DNA from: Dehalococcoidia bacterium
Lineage (GTDB): Bacteria > Chloroflexota > Dehalococcoidia > SZUA-161
Length of the DNA stretch: 15,288 nucleotides
Direction: 5' to 3'
Assembly (NCBI GenBank): GCA_030619685.1
Contig: JAUXAX010000053.1
Location: forward strand, 1-15,288
The position numbers and the translations under genes were made by a program. A model generated the notes under the pieces. It had not been told where the DNA came from. It worked only from the letters and a program-made list of their open reading frames with translations, and made no database searches. Shown here piece by piece: positions 7,205 to 14,270 of this stretch; position 1 is the stretch's first letter; each line of letters starts with the position of its first letter.

Positions 7205-8059
7205 CTAGCGTGGAAAACGTAATTGCTTCTCCCTTAGCGGCCCGACCACAGGTCTATCGTCTAAAACCTTGCTCCTGAAATCCTCTTGTTGCTTATCATA
7301 GTCGAAGGACAAATCTGATAAGGCCGTAATAAGATCTTCAGCTCTGCGATAGTCTCCGTCAGCGTCTGGACGCCTAAAGACCGCGTTAGCCTCCAATGAA
7401 GGAAGCACTCTCCTCAAGTCAGCCCACTGAGCGGAGAGGTGTTTGGCCTTTTCCAAGGGCGACTTGACCCTAAGGTCTACAGTGGCAATTAGAACCCTCA
7501 AAACTTTGGCTGAGGCCGTATATGAAAAATCGATCACCCATGGTATAGCGCCTTGTATCGTTTGGTTTTCTTCTATATCTGGCAAAATGTCCCAGTCGGT
7601 GAAATCCCTTCGTAACCTCGTGTGTACCCTAGGGCCTAACGGAGCCATGCGAGCAAGCAGGGGCCCAGGCAGAGCACTGTATACTAAGCTATACACTCCG
7701 AGCATAGCTCTAATTGTATCGTGGAACGCTTCCGCTTCCTCACCTGGACGTACTTCTTTTACAATCTCACCATTTGATAGCTGCATCCCAGCGCTGGCGA
7801 CTATCTCTCTAGCAAGTGCCATTCTTCTAGCACTGGCTTCCAACTCTGCACCAGATAGGAATAGATACTCAGCCACCCTTCCTCCATCGGAAAAAGTCAG
7901 TCTGCCATCGCCTTTGTCGATGACTCGCACAACTAGCGGGTCATTCTCAGGGGTCAAATAAGGCGTAGACACAATGTAGCCAGTTGGCGTCCGCTCAACC
8001 TGAAATCTCGACGCCAGAAATGACAGATACTCGCTGACCAATGGGTAATCAATGTTCAT
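7205..8059 (-). CDS. DUF1828/DUF1829-like protein of unknown function
   Basis: No enzymatic function is recognised. The 284-residue protein resembles, from memory, the DUF1828 (N-terminal) plus DUF1829 (C-terminal) architecture. The N-terminal block has a Y-STPYL element (28-35), a spaced acidic/hydrophobic strand, [19 protein letters not shown] (52-70; family proteins show an LTDDG-type signature), then [10 protein letters not shown] and a leucine-rich helix to about 130. The C-terminal block includes IPWVIDFSY (172-180), a [12 protein letters not shown] strand and an acidic end. No signal peptide, membrane segment or DNA-binding helix-turn-helix is evident. Its ATG overlaps the stop of the preceding gene (ATGA, 8056-8059) without its own clear ribosome binding site, and its stop is 2 bp from rsmH. 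Base composition appears lower in GC than the neighbours by eye. Members of this family often sit in mobile or phage-related DNA (recollection, to be checked). Confidence 0.72.
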   Translation of the reverse strand: MNIDYPLVSEYLSFLASRFQVERTPTGYIVSTPYLTPENDPLVVRVIDKGDGRLTFSDGGRVAEYLFLSGAELEASARRMALAREIVASAGMQLSNGEIVKEVRPGEEAEAFHDTIRAMLGVYSLVYSALPGPLLARMAPLGPRVHTRLRRDFTDWDILPDIEENQTIQGAIPWVIDFSYTASAKVLRVLIATVDLRVKSPLEKAKHLSAQWADLRRVLPSLEANAVFRRPDADGDYRRAEDLITALSDLSFDYDKQQEDFRSKVLDDRPVVGPLREKQLRFPR

Positions 8060-8493
8060 CGTAGAGGGAAACCTCGCTGTATAGGGGGTAATATGTTAAT
8101 ATTGCAGTTGTCTAAAAATGCTACGAGCGCATCGTAAAAGTCATGGGTGGGCATGTCCTTCACTTGCCGTGCCATTGCACCTCTAGGCAATTGGTTGGTA
8201 GGGTAATGTTCGTGTGGTCCTGGCACATGCTGTCCACCAGGATTGCGGTGGCAATCATGAGTATGCCACTTTCGGATTAGTTGAGTTCGCTTTGCTGTGA
8301 GCGCCATCTCGAATTCACCTTCCAAACGCTCTATCGCTCTCAATCTAAGACTTTCGCCACTCCTTGCTACCACCTCGACATCTACGCGATTTGTCTGAGG
8401 CCCTTTCCTGGCCTCTATGATGCGCCTTGATGGGACATACTTTTCAACACGATAAAGCCGGTCGGCGAAGTCTTCCAGACTTTCTTGCGGCAA
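8056..8493 (-). CDS. Small His-rich hypothetical protein, partner of DUF1828-like gene
   Basis: The function is unknown. The 145-residue protein starts at TTG (8493-8491): an in-frame TGA directly precedes it and AAGG lies about 8 nt upstream, so no longer start is possible. Seen: an N-terminal part with alternating charged strands (about 20-70), then a compact His/Cys cluster from H77 to H96 (HTHDCHRNPGG, then HVPGPHEHYP), a pattern that could bind metal or form an active site. A hydrophobic C-terminal helix follows (FYDALVAFLDNCNIN, 119-133). The HRNP...HxH pattern with a C-terminal F--CNI segment recalls small DUF6978-type proteins, but this is memory only. It overlaps the DUF1828-like gene by 4 nt and lies 58 bp after mraZ, so the pair probably belongs to the mraZ transcript. 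Confidence 0.7.
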   Translation of the reverse strand: MPQESLEDFADRLYRVEKYVPSRRIIEARKGPQTNRVDVEVVARSGESLRLRAIERLEGEFEMALTAKRTQLIRKWHTHDCHRNPGGQHVPGPHEHYPTNQLPRGAMARQVKDMPTHDFYDALVAFLDNCNINILPPIQRGFPLR

Positions 8494-8551
8494 TCACTTG
8501 ACCTTTCACATTCCTTATTAATCGTATTGAGTTAACGTTCGTCTGCTCACT

Positions 8552-8980
8552 TTATGGCCCCATATCTACCGCCTCTGCGATCTCCGTAGCGTGCTCAGCC
8601 ATAAACTGTTTCTCCGCAGCCCAAAGCTCTTTGGCCCAGATTTGGAGGTGGCTATACGACCCGACTATAACCACCTCGTCGTTGATATCGGCGTACTGGC
8701 GCAGGGCGGGAGGCAGGATTATCCTTCCCTGGCGGTCAAGTTCAAGATCGAAAGCCCCAGAGAATGTAAAGCGCGCGATCCTCCTTGGATCACGCCGGGT
8801 AAGGGGTAGAGAAATCAGCTTGTCAGCCACTTTTCCCCACTCCACCATAGTGTAAACGTTGAGACATTTGTCGAACCCCCGGGAGAGCACCAAGCCAGCG
8901 CGGAATGCCTCCCTGAATCTGACCGGGATAGCTACCCTCCCCTTGTGATCGATCCTTAATTCGTATTCACCGAGGAACAT
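8552..8980 (-). CDS. mraZ: Transcriptional regulator MraZ
   Basis: MraZ is an AbrB/SpoVT-fold DNA-binding protein that controls its own division cluster. The 142-residue protein has the two tandem half-domains of the family with the signatures DHKGRVAIPVRFR (11-23) and DRQGRIILPPALR (82-94), at normal length. The ATG is preceded by AAGGTGG, which is both the ribosome binding site and part of the last repeat of the upstream operator. It is the first gene of the cluster and is followed not by rsmH but by the two uncharacterised genes at 58 bp. Known MraZ proteins bind direct GTGG/TGGG repeats; such repeats are present here. The identification is firm. Confidence 0.97.
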   Translation of the reverse strand: MFLGEYELRIDHKGRVAIPVRFREAFRAGLVLSRGFDKCLNVYTMVEWGKVADKLISLPLTRRDPRRIARFTFSGAFDLELDRQGRIILPPALRQYADINDEVVIVGSYSHLQIWAKELWAAEKQFMAEHATEIAEAVDMGP

Positions 8981-9014
8981 CCACCTTGCCCCACTTTATA
9001 CCACATTGCACCAC
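8981..9014 (-). promoter_or_regulatory. MraZ box: four GTGG repeats at 10-bp period
   Basis: On the plus strand CCAC occurs at 8981, 8991, 9001 and 9011 (GTGG on the minus strand), each exactly 10 bp apart, about one helical turn. Two repeats extend to AAAGTGG. This matches the known MraZ operator type, direct G-rich repeats read on one DNA face. The array runs from the -10 box to the base before the mraZ ATG, so bound MraZ would block both transcription start and the ribosome binding site region. Confidence 0.9.
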
Positions 9015-9042
9015 TTTTAGCACATATCCGCCCCGTTGTCAA
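9014..9042 (-). promoter_or_regulatory. Promoter of the mraZ cluster
   Basis: A perfect -35 TTGACA (9042-9037) stands 17 nt from TAAAAG (9019-9014, 4 of 6 to consensus). Transcription would begin near 9007, inside the GTGG repeat array, giving a leader of about 27 nt. The -10 box touches the fourth MraZ repeat, which fits autorepression. Confidence 0.75.
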
Positions 9043-9307
9043 TAGTTTTGGCGGTTTTTGGACAGAATAGCAGGCCTTTTGCCAACACCCTGATCTGTGA
9101 GTGCAGATTCAAGAAGGCCACTGGGGAAGTCACCCTCACCTTCCCCCTTCGGGGGAGAGGTATTTTATGCCAAAGTCCATAACCTATTCAAATCCCAGGT
9201 TTTTGGGTGACGCTGGTTGCTTCTGGTCTAGCTAAGCCCCAGTGAGAGCCGAGAAATGTCAGGCGGCTGCCTAGAGATGTTCCTGAGAGAATTTTCCAGG
9301 GCGCTCT
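9043..9307. other. Gene-free stretch between divergent mraZ and mog
   Basis: No convincing reading frame, tRNA or large structure was found. One hairpin is visible, CCCCC TTC GGGGG (9143-9155), within a pyrimidine/purine-rich segment followed by TATTTTATG. This style of sequence is common in dispersed intergenic repeats. The rest shows no recognisable signal. Confidence 0.5.
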
Positions 9308-9335
9308 TTGCAATAGGGCTTAGGTGTGATAGTAT
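9308..9335 (+). promoter_or_regulatory. Possible promoter of mog-trmD-rplS-priA
   Basis: TTGCAA (9308-9313) is followed after 16 nt by TAGTAT (9330-9335), with TG one base before it, which fits an extended -10 element. It lies about 30 nt before the gene start and about 15 nt before the purine-rich ribosome binding site. Matches are moderate, so this is tentative. Confidence 0.4.
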
Positions 9336-9365
9336 AGATAGAATGCAAGCGGGGGGATATAAGCC

Positions 9366-9866
9366 ATGTTTACTGTGGGCATACTGACCATCAGCGATAA
9401 GGGCTCACGAGGTGAGCGCGAGGACAGGAGCGGCGAGGTTATTCGTAAGGTAATCTCCCAGTTCGGCGCTCGTGTAGTGGAATACGCTATTGTTCCCGAT
9501 GAGAAACACATCATCGCGGAGAGGCTAATGGAGTGGGCCGACAAAGGCGCGGTAGACATGATCATCACCACCGGGGGAACTGGCCTTGCCCCACGGGATG
9601 TCACCCCCGAGGCCACACTTGACGTAATAGACAAGACCATCCCTGGATTCTCCGAGGCGATGAGAGCAAAGAGCCTTAAGAAGACGCCCCACGCTATGCT
9701 TAGCAGGGGAGTGTGCGGTACCCGTAGCAGAACCCTCATCATCAACCTCCCCGGCAGCCCCACGGCAGTACTGGAATGCCTGCCGGCGATACTGCCAGCC
9801 TTGCCTCACGCTATCGAGGTCATCAAGGGCGAGGCAGCGGAATGTGAGGGAACGGAAAAGGGCTAG
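9366..9866 (+). CDS. mogA: Molybdenum cofactor biosynthesis protein, MogA/MoaB family
   Basis: Proteins of this family adenylylate molybdopterin (MogA activity) before molybdate insertion, a cytosolic step of cofactor synthesis. The 166-residue protein has the MoCF_biosynth fold with the signatures LTISDKGSRGEREDRSG (7-23), TTGGTGLAPRDVTPEAT (68-84), PGFSEAMRAKS (93-103) and LSRGVCG followed by LIINLPGSP (124-132). The HA motif near the end (148-149) is also typical. The ATG has GGGGGGA 8 nt upstream. The family includes both MogA and the less well understood MoaB, and the sequence alone does not separate them. It is probably cotranscribed with trmD 27 bp downstream, an unusual neighbour, since trmD normally follows rpsP/rimM. 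Confidence 0.92.
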   Translation: MFTVGILTISDKGSRGEREDRSGEVIRKVISQFGARVVEYAIVPDEKHIIAERLMEWADKGAVDMIITTGGTGLAPRDVTPEATLDVIDKTIPGFSEAMRAKSLKKTPHAMLSRGVCGTRSRTLIINLPGSPTAVLECLPAILPALPHAIEVIKGEAAECEGTEKG

Positions 9867-9893
9867 ATGGCAAGGTGAGTGGGGGTGGGAAAA

Positions 9894-10619
9894 ATGCGCA
9901 TCGATATTTTGACCCTTTTCCCCAACATGTTCAGCGGGCCCTTCGCCGAAAGCATAGTCAAGCGAGCGATGGATCGCAAGCTCATCAGCATTATAATCCA
10001 CAACCTGCGGGACTGGGGATCGGGCAAGCATAGGGTGGTCGATGACTACCCCTTCGGCGGAGGAACCGGCATGGTGATGAAACCGGAACCACTATTTGAG
10101 GCAACAGAGGCAATAAAGGCAGAGAGCGGTCGTTCTTCTGCACCAGTTATCCTGCTCACCCCGCAGGGGAGGGTTTTCAACCAGAGGATCGCCGCCGAGT
10201 TGGCGGCCCTTGGCCAACTAGTCCTCATTTGTGGGCATTATGAGGGGATCGATGAAAGGGTTAGGGAGCACGTAGCCACCGATGAGATCAGCATCGGTGA
10301 CTACGTGCTAACAGGTGGCGAGCTGGCAGCGATGGTAGTTATCGACGCCGTGGTCAGGCAACTGCCCGGCGTTTTGGGCTCTGAGGAGTCAGCAAAGGAT
10401 GATTCACACACAAGCGGCCTCCTGGAATACCCTCAATATACTCGCCCTCAGACATATCGGGGGTGGGGGGTACCCCAAGTGTTGCTCTCAGGAAATCATG
10501 CCCAGATAGCCAACTGGCGTAGGGAGCAGTCAATCCTGCGCACGCTAAGCCGCCGTCCCGAACTTTTAGAGAAAGCCGACCTCTCCCCTGAAGAGAGGGA
10601 GTTGATATCTCGCAGTTGA
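9894..10619 (+). CDS. trmD: tRNA (guanine-37 N1)-methyltransferase
   Basis: TrmD methylates G37 next to the anticodon of tRNAs with a G at position 36, preventing +1 frameshifting. The ATG at 9894 is chosen over an upstream in-frame GTG (9879) because it gives the canonical [13 protein letters not shown] start and has a G-rich ribosome binding site just before it; the protein is 241 residues. The SPOUT-class knot motifs are present: [15 protein letters not shown] (54-68), [12 protein letters not shown] (86-97), [12 protein letters not shown] (112-123), and [14 protein letters not shown] (132-145). The C-terminal domain carries [15 protein letters not shown] and the [11 protein letters not shown] block. 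All are intact. rplS follows after 81 bp, the standard partner order, but rpsP and rimM are not upstream. Confidence 0.97.
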   Translation: MRIDILTLFPNMFSGPFAESIVKRAMDRKLISIIIHNLRDWGSGKHRVVDDYPFGGGTGMVMKPEPLFEATEAIKAESGRSSAPVILLTPQGRVFNQRIAAELAALGQLVLICGHYEGIDERVREHVATDEISIGDYVLTGGELAAMVVIDAVVRQLPGVLGSEESAKDDSHTSGLLEYPQYTRPQTYRGWGVPQVLLSGNHAQIANWRREQSILRTLSRRPELLEKADLSPEERELISRS

Positions 10620-10700
10620 TACTAAAGTAGGGTTAGGAAAGCAGTTACCGGCATTGATCGAAATGTGCTCAAAGCTGGGCCTTCACCGAGGAGAGAAGTA

Positions 10701-11060
10701 ATGGACATCAGCTCTGTTGTTGAAACCAAAGTAAATGAAGATATCCCCGAGATCAATCCTGGCGATACTCTCAAAGTAAAGCTGAAGATTATCGAGGGAG
10801 ATCGAGAGCGCAGTCAGACCTTCGAAGGCGTGGTGATTGGGGTACGGCGGGGGGGTGCTGGGGCTAACTTCACCCTGAGAAAGGTGTTCCAGGGGGTAGG
10901 GGTTGAACGTACCTTTCCGCTCCATTCACCCCGTCTGGAAAAGGTCGAGATACTGCGGCGCGGGAGGGTTCGCCGGGCAAAGCTCTACTACCTGCGCGAA
11001 CTCAGCGGCAAAATGGCCAGGGTCAAGGTAAAGTCAAGAGCAAAGGATGAACTACGCTGA
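10701..11060 (+). CDS. rplS: 50S ribosomal protein L19
   Basis: L19 sits at the 30S-50S interface of the ribosome. The chosen ATG at 10701 has GAGGAGAG directly upstream and gives 119 residues, close to the family length of about 115; an upstream in-frame GTG (10665) would add 12 residues without conservation. Seen: an SH3-like core with [18 protein letters not shown] (29-46), [19 protein letters not shown] (66-84) and the basic [19 protein letters not shown] segment (86-104), followed by a Lys/Arg-rich tail. The last 14 nt overlap the start of priA in another frame, so the two are coupled. The order trmD-rplS is conserved in bacteria. Confidence 0.97.
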   Translation: MDISSVVETKVNEDIPEINPGDTLKVKLKIIEGDRERSQTFEGVVIGVRRGGAGANFTLRKVFQGVGVERTFPLHSPRLEKVEILRRGRVRRAKLYYLRELSGKMARVKVKSRAKDELR

Positions 11061-13479
11061 GGTCGCTGTCAACTCCCCGCTGGCGCAACCAAGAACCTTT
11101 AGCTATTCTATACCACCAAATATCCCCCTAAGCGTGGGGCATGCGGTCTGGGTACCTTTCGGCCCCCGGCTGGTTCAAGGCATTGTCCTTGCCCTCAGCG
11201 ACTACCCCTCGGTAGAGGATACAAAGGAAATAGCCCAGGCTATCGACCCTCAACCCATTCTCTTGCCTCATCAGATTGAACTCTGCCGATGGATAGCCGA
11301 GCATTATCTCTCTTCCTATTTTGAGGCGGCAGCCCTGATGCTGCCCCCGGGGTTTGAGCGTAGGGTCATCACCTTCTTTCAGCCCACGCCCAACCCCGCA
11401 GAGCTTGCGATATCCTCGCTCACGGCACAGCAACGGGAGCTGCTATCCTTCCTCCAGAGGAGGGGTAAAGTCGAGTTGAGACAGCTTAAGAAAGTGGCAG
11501 GTCGAGATAGAATCGAAGTCGTACTTGAGCAGCTGGTACGCAAGGGACTCGCTGCCAAGACCCAGGAGCTAGAGCGGGTTAAGGTAAGCCCCCGGCTGGT
11601 GCAATACTTAAGGCTCGCAATCTCCGCAGACCAGGCCCGGGAAATTATCCCCAGTCTGGAACGAAAGAAGGCCACCCAGCAGGCGAAACTGCTCAAGCTT
11701 TTGGCTACAGAGGCTGGCCCTATACCCCTCCCCGAGGCAAGACAGAGGTTAGGTTTCTCCTCAGCAGTAGTGCAGGCCCTAAGCCGCCGAGGTTTAGTCT
11801 CCATTGAAGAGATCAGGGTGCAAAGAGACCCACTGGCTCACCGCACTTTCGTTCCGGCATCCCCACCCACCCTTATCACTGCACAGGAGGAGGCTTGGTC
11901 AGAGATTAGCGCTGCGATGGAGCGGCCAGCCGGTGGCACAGTCTTCCTACTCCACGGTGTAACCGGCAGCGGCAAGACAGAAGTCTATCTGAGGGCACTA
12001 GCCCGGGCTATATCAATGGGCAGACGAGCCATCGTCCTTGTCCCCGAGATCGCACTCACTCCGCAAACCATCGCACGCTTCGCGGCACGATTTCCCGACA
12101 GAGTGGCTGTGCTTCACAGCAGGTTGTCTCTAGGAGAGCAATTCGATGTGTGGCAACGAATCAAGGGTGGCGCCTTCGATGTCGTCATCGGCTCAAGGGG
12201 AGCGCTTTTTGCACCACAGCCCGACCTCGGTCTCATCGTCATAGACGAGGAGCACGAATGGACCTACAAGCAACAGGAGCAGCTACCCCGTTATCATGCC
12301 CGCGATGTCGCCATCAAGCTCTCAGAACTCACCAACTCGGTGGTAATTCTAGGAAGCGCTACTCCCGACGTCAGCAGTTATCACCGAGCTCAGAGAGGCG
12401 AATTTCGATTGCTCCAGCTCCCCGAAAGGATCTCAGGCGGGGAAATATCCCCTCTGCCCCAGGTCGAGGTCGTAGACCTTCGCCGTGAATTGAAGGAGGG
12501 TAACAGGAGCATCTTCAGCCGCTCCTTGTCCAGATCCATCGCCGAATCCCTGGCTGCGCGGGAACAAGTAATCCTGTTCCTCAATCGCAGGGGGACAGCT
12601 ACATTTGTACAATGCCGCGATTGCGGCTTCGTACTGCGCTGCCGCCGCTGCGATGTCTCCTTGACCTACCATGCGGCCGAGGACGACTTGGTCTGCCACC
12701 GCTGCAACCACAGGACCAAAATACCCCATGTCTGCCCTAACTGCTTGAGCAGGCGCATCAAATTCCTGGGCATCGGAACTCAAAGGGTGCAAGAGGAGGT
12801 AGCAAAGGCTTTCCCCGAAGCGCAGCTACTGCGCTGGGACCGGGATGTCACCAGGGGAAAACACTCCCACGAGCAAATCATGGACCGATTCCTGGCCCAT
12901 GAGGCAGATATCCTCATTGGAACTCAGATGATTGCCAAAGGACTTGATATGCCTTTGGTGAGCCTGGTGGGAGTAATCAATGCCGATATTGGACTCTACC
13001 TCCCGGACTTTCGCTCCAGTGAGCGCACTTTCCAGCTCCTGTCCCAGGTAGCAGGAAGGGCAGGAAGGGGAAAGATTGGAGGCAGGGTCATTATCCAGAG
13101 CTATACGCCGGAGCACTACGCCGTGGTCGCTGCCGCAAAGCACGACTATTCAACCTTCTACGCGCAAGAGATGGCATTTCGCCGTCAGCAGGGCGACCCC
13201 CCATTCAGCCGACTAGCGCGTCTTATCTACACTCATACCAACGCCGCCCTCTGCCAGAGAGAGGCAGAAAGGATATACCATCTTCTCGAGCAGGAGAAGG
13301 ATTCCCAGGGGCTACCCAATACCACCCTGTTTGGCCCCTCCCCCAGCTTTATCCAGCGGGTGCGCGGCAGGTTTCGCTGGCAGATAATAGTCCGCAGCCC
13401 AAACCCTCTTCCACTCCTCTCCCAGTTAGCACTCCCTCGGGGCTGGTTGGTAGATATCGACCCCTTAGGCTTGGTCTGA
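11047..13479 (+). CDS. priA: Primosomal helicase PriA
   Basis: PriA is a 3'-5' superfamily 2 DNA helicase that recognises stalled forks and reloads the replicative helicase. The 810-residue protein shows the N-terminal 3'-DNA-binding domain (starting [18 protein letters not shown]), a winged-helix region, Walker [10 protein letters not shown] (304-312) and Walker B DEEH (400-403) with the following YKQ and RYHARD elements. Eight cysteines in four CxxC pairs, from C523 through roughly residue 566 (CRDC, CRRC, CHRC, CPNC), form the zinc-binding insertion. [12 protein letters not shown] and QVAGRAGRG are the C-terminal helicase motifs; the more usual KGHDFP reads KGLDMP. The ATG overlaps rplS by 14 nt with no strong ribosome binding site, which suggests coupling. 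Confidence 0.97.
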   Translation: MNYAEVAVNSPLAQPRTFSYSIPPNIPLSVGHAVWVPFGPRLVQGIVLALSDYPSVEDTKEIAQAIDPQPILLPHQIELCRWIAEHYLSSYFEAAALMLPPGFERRVITFFQPTPNPAELAISSLTAQQRELLSFLQRRGKVELRQLKKVAGRDRIEVVLEQLVRKGLAAKTQELERVKVSPRLVQYLRLAISADQAREIIPSLERKKATQQAKLLKLLATEAGPIPLPEARQRLGFSSAVVQALSRRGLVSIEEIRVQRDPLAHRTFVPASPPTLITAQEEAWSEISAAMERPAGGTVFLLHGVTGSGKTEVYLRALARAISMGRRAIVLVPEIALTPQTIARFAARFPDRVAVLHSRLSLGEQFDVWQRIKGGAFDVVIGSRGALFAPQPDLGLIVIDEEHEWTYKQQEQLPRYHARDVAIKLSELTNSVVILGSATPDVSSYHRAQRGEFRLLQLPERISGGEISPLPQVEVVDLRRELKEGNRSIFSRSLSRSIAESLAAREQVILFLNRRGTATFVQCRDCGFVLRCRRCDVSLTYHAAEDDLVCHRCNHRTKIPHVCPNCLSRRIKFLGIGTQRVQEEVAKAFPEAQLLRWDRDVTRGKHSHEQIMDRFLAHEADILIGTQMIAKGLDMPLVSLVGVINADIGLYLPDFRSSERTFQLLSQVAGRAGRGKIGGRVIIQSYTPEHYAVVAAAKHDYSTFYAQEMAFRRQQGDPPFSRLARLIYTHTNAALCQREAERIYHLLEQEKDSQGLPNTTLFGPSPSFIQRVRGRFRWQIIVRSPNPLPLLSQLALPRGWLVDIDPLGLV

Positions 13480-13481
13480 GC

Positions 13482-13510
13482 TTTACAACGCACCACCGTT
13501 AGACTATAAT
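13482..13510 (+). promoter_or_regulatory. Promoter of def
   Basis: TTTACA (13482-13487, 5 of 6 to consensus) and a perfect TATAAT (13505-13510) are 17 nt apart. The -35 box begins 2 bp after the priA stop. Transcription would start near 13517, about 45 nt before def. Confidence 0.75.
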
Positions 13511-13562
13511 CTCCCTGCTTGTTAAGACCTATCATACAACACTGAGCGCAGCAGAGTTAGGC

Positions 13563-14063
13563 ATGGCTATTCTGCCCCTCATTATGATGGACAATCCCGT
13601 GCTTCACCAGAAAGCGAAGCGGGTGCGAAGAATCGACGAGTCTATTCAGAAGCTTATTGACGACATGATCGAGACTATGCATCACATGGGAGGAGCAGCA
13701 GGGCTGGCTGCCCCCCAGGTCGGAGTACCGCTGCAGGTTGTTGTCATCGAGCCGCCCGAAGAGGATGTGATCACACTTATCAACCCCGAGGTGGTGAAAA
13801 GCTTGGGAGAACGTGATGTGGTGGAGGGATGCCTCAGTCTGCCCGGATACAGGGGAGAGATAAAACGCTCGGAATCGGTCGCAGTGAAGGGTCGCGATCG
13901 CCACGGGAAAGAGATTCGTCTAAAGGCAGAGGGGCTTCTGGCCCAGACCCTGGAGCACGAGATAGACCACATCAACGGCGTGGTCTACATCGACCACCTG
14001 GAGAGCGTGGACAATCTATATAGGATCGAGCCAGAGGACGAGGATGAGTCAAGCCGCATCTGA
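13563..14063 (+). CDS. def: Peptide deformylase
   Basis: Deformylase removes the formyl group from the N-terminal methionine of new proteins, using a bound metal ion. The 166-residue protein has family length. Motif I is GGAAGLAAPQVG (43-54), where the usual GxGLAAPQ has Ala in place of the first Gly. Motif II is EGCLSLPG (88-95), with metal ligand C90. Motif III is HEIDH (132-136), with two His ligands and the catalytic Glu. The tail is strongly acidic (EPEDEDESS). The ATG is the first good start, with a weak AG-rich ribosome binding site. It has its own near-consensus promoter, so it need not depend on the priA transcript, although it lies only 83 bp downstream. Confidence 0.97.
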   Translation: MAILPLIMMDNPVLHQKAKRVRRIDESIQKLIDDMIETMHHMGGAAGLAAPQVGVPLQVVVIEPPEEDVITLINPEVVKSLGERDVVEGCLSLPGYRGEIKRSESVAVKGRDRHGKEIRLKAEGLLAQTLEHEIDHINGVVYIDHLESVDNLYRIEPEDEDESSRI

Positions 14064-14154
14064 GAACCTGACCCTCTTACTGGTAGATGCTGGCTGAGCT
14101 TATCACTCGTGCTCAGTACACGTTTAAGGAAACCCCCATGGACAGTTGCCCACC

Positions 14155-14211
14155 AACTCAGGACAGGCTTGTCGAACCATGAACAGCCCTTCGACAGGCC
14201 TGTCCTGAGTT
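14155..14211. repeat. 22-bp imperfect inverted repeat between def and cca
   Basis: Arms at 14155-14176 and 14190-14211 match at 21 of 22 positions when inverted (AACTCAGGACAGG ... TGTCGAA), around a 13-nt loop. The arm is rich in the TTCGACAGG/CTCAGGAC words that recur in dispersed intergenic repeats of environmental bacteria, and a similar fragment, GGCTCAGGGCGAA, follows at 14220-14232. No T-run makes it a clear terminator; it may end the def transcript or be a non-autonomous repeat. Confidence 0.8.
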
Positions 14212-14270
14212 AATCGAGGGGCTCAGGGCGAATGGATTAGACTCTAATTTCGGAACAAAGAAAATCCTGA

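Noticed and set aside
7443..7961. Plus-strand frame of 172 codons opposite the DUF1828-like gene
   Set aside because: The minus-strand frame has coupled ends on both sides and a recognisable architecture; the plus frame has no ribosome binding site and a shadow-like composition.
7205..8493. Calling the two-gene cassette a toxin-antitoxin pair
   Set aside because: Gene pairing and overlap fit, but no toxin fold, DNA-binding antitoxin motif or operator was seen, so a specific function would be invented.
9134..9170. Hairpin followed by TATTTTATG as an intrinsic terminator
   Set aside because: The stem is only about 5-6 bp with an interrupted T-run and no gene reads into it on the plus strand; kept only as part of the gene-free stretch.
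9525..10031. Minus-strand frame of 168 codons across mog and trmD
   Set aside because: It spans two well-identified plus-strand genes and the gap between them, and shows no motif.
14093..14116. CTGAGC/GCTCAG inverted repeat just after def as a terminator
   Set aside because: 6-bp arms around an 11-nt loop with no T-run are too weak.
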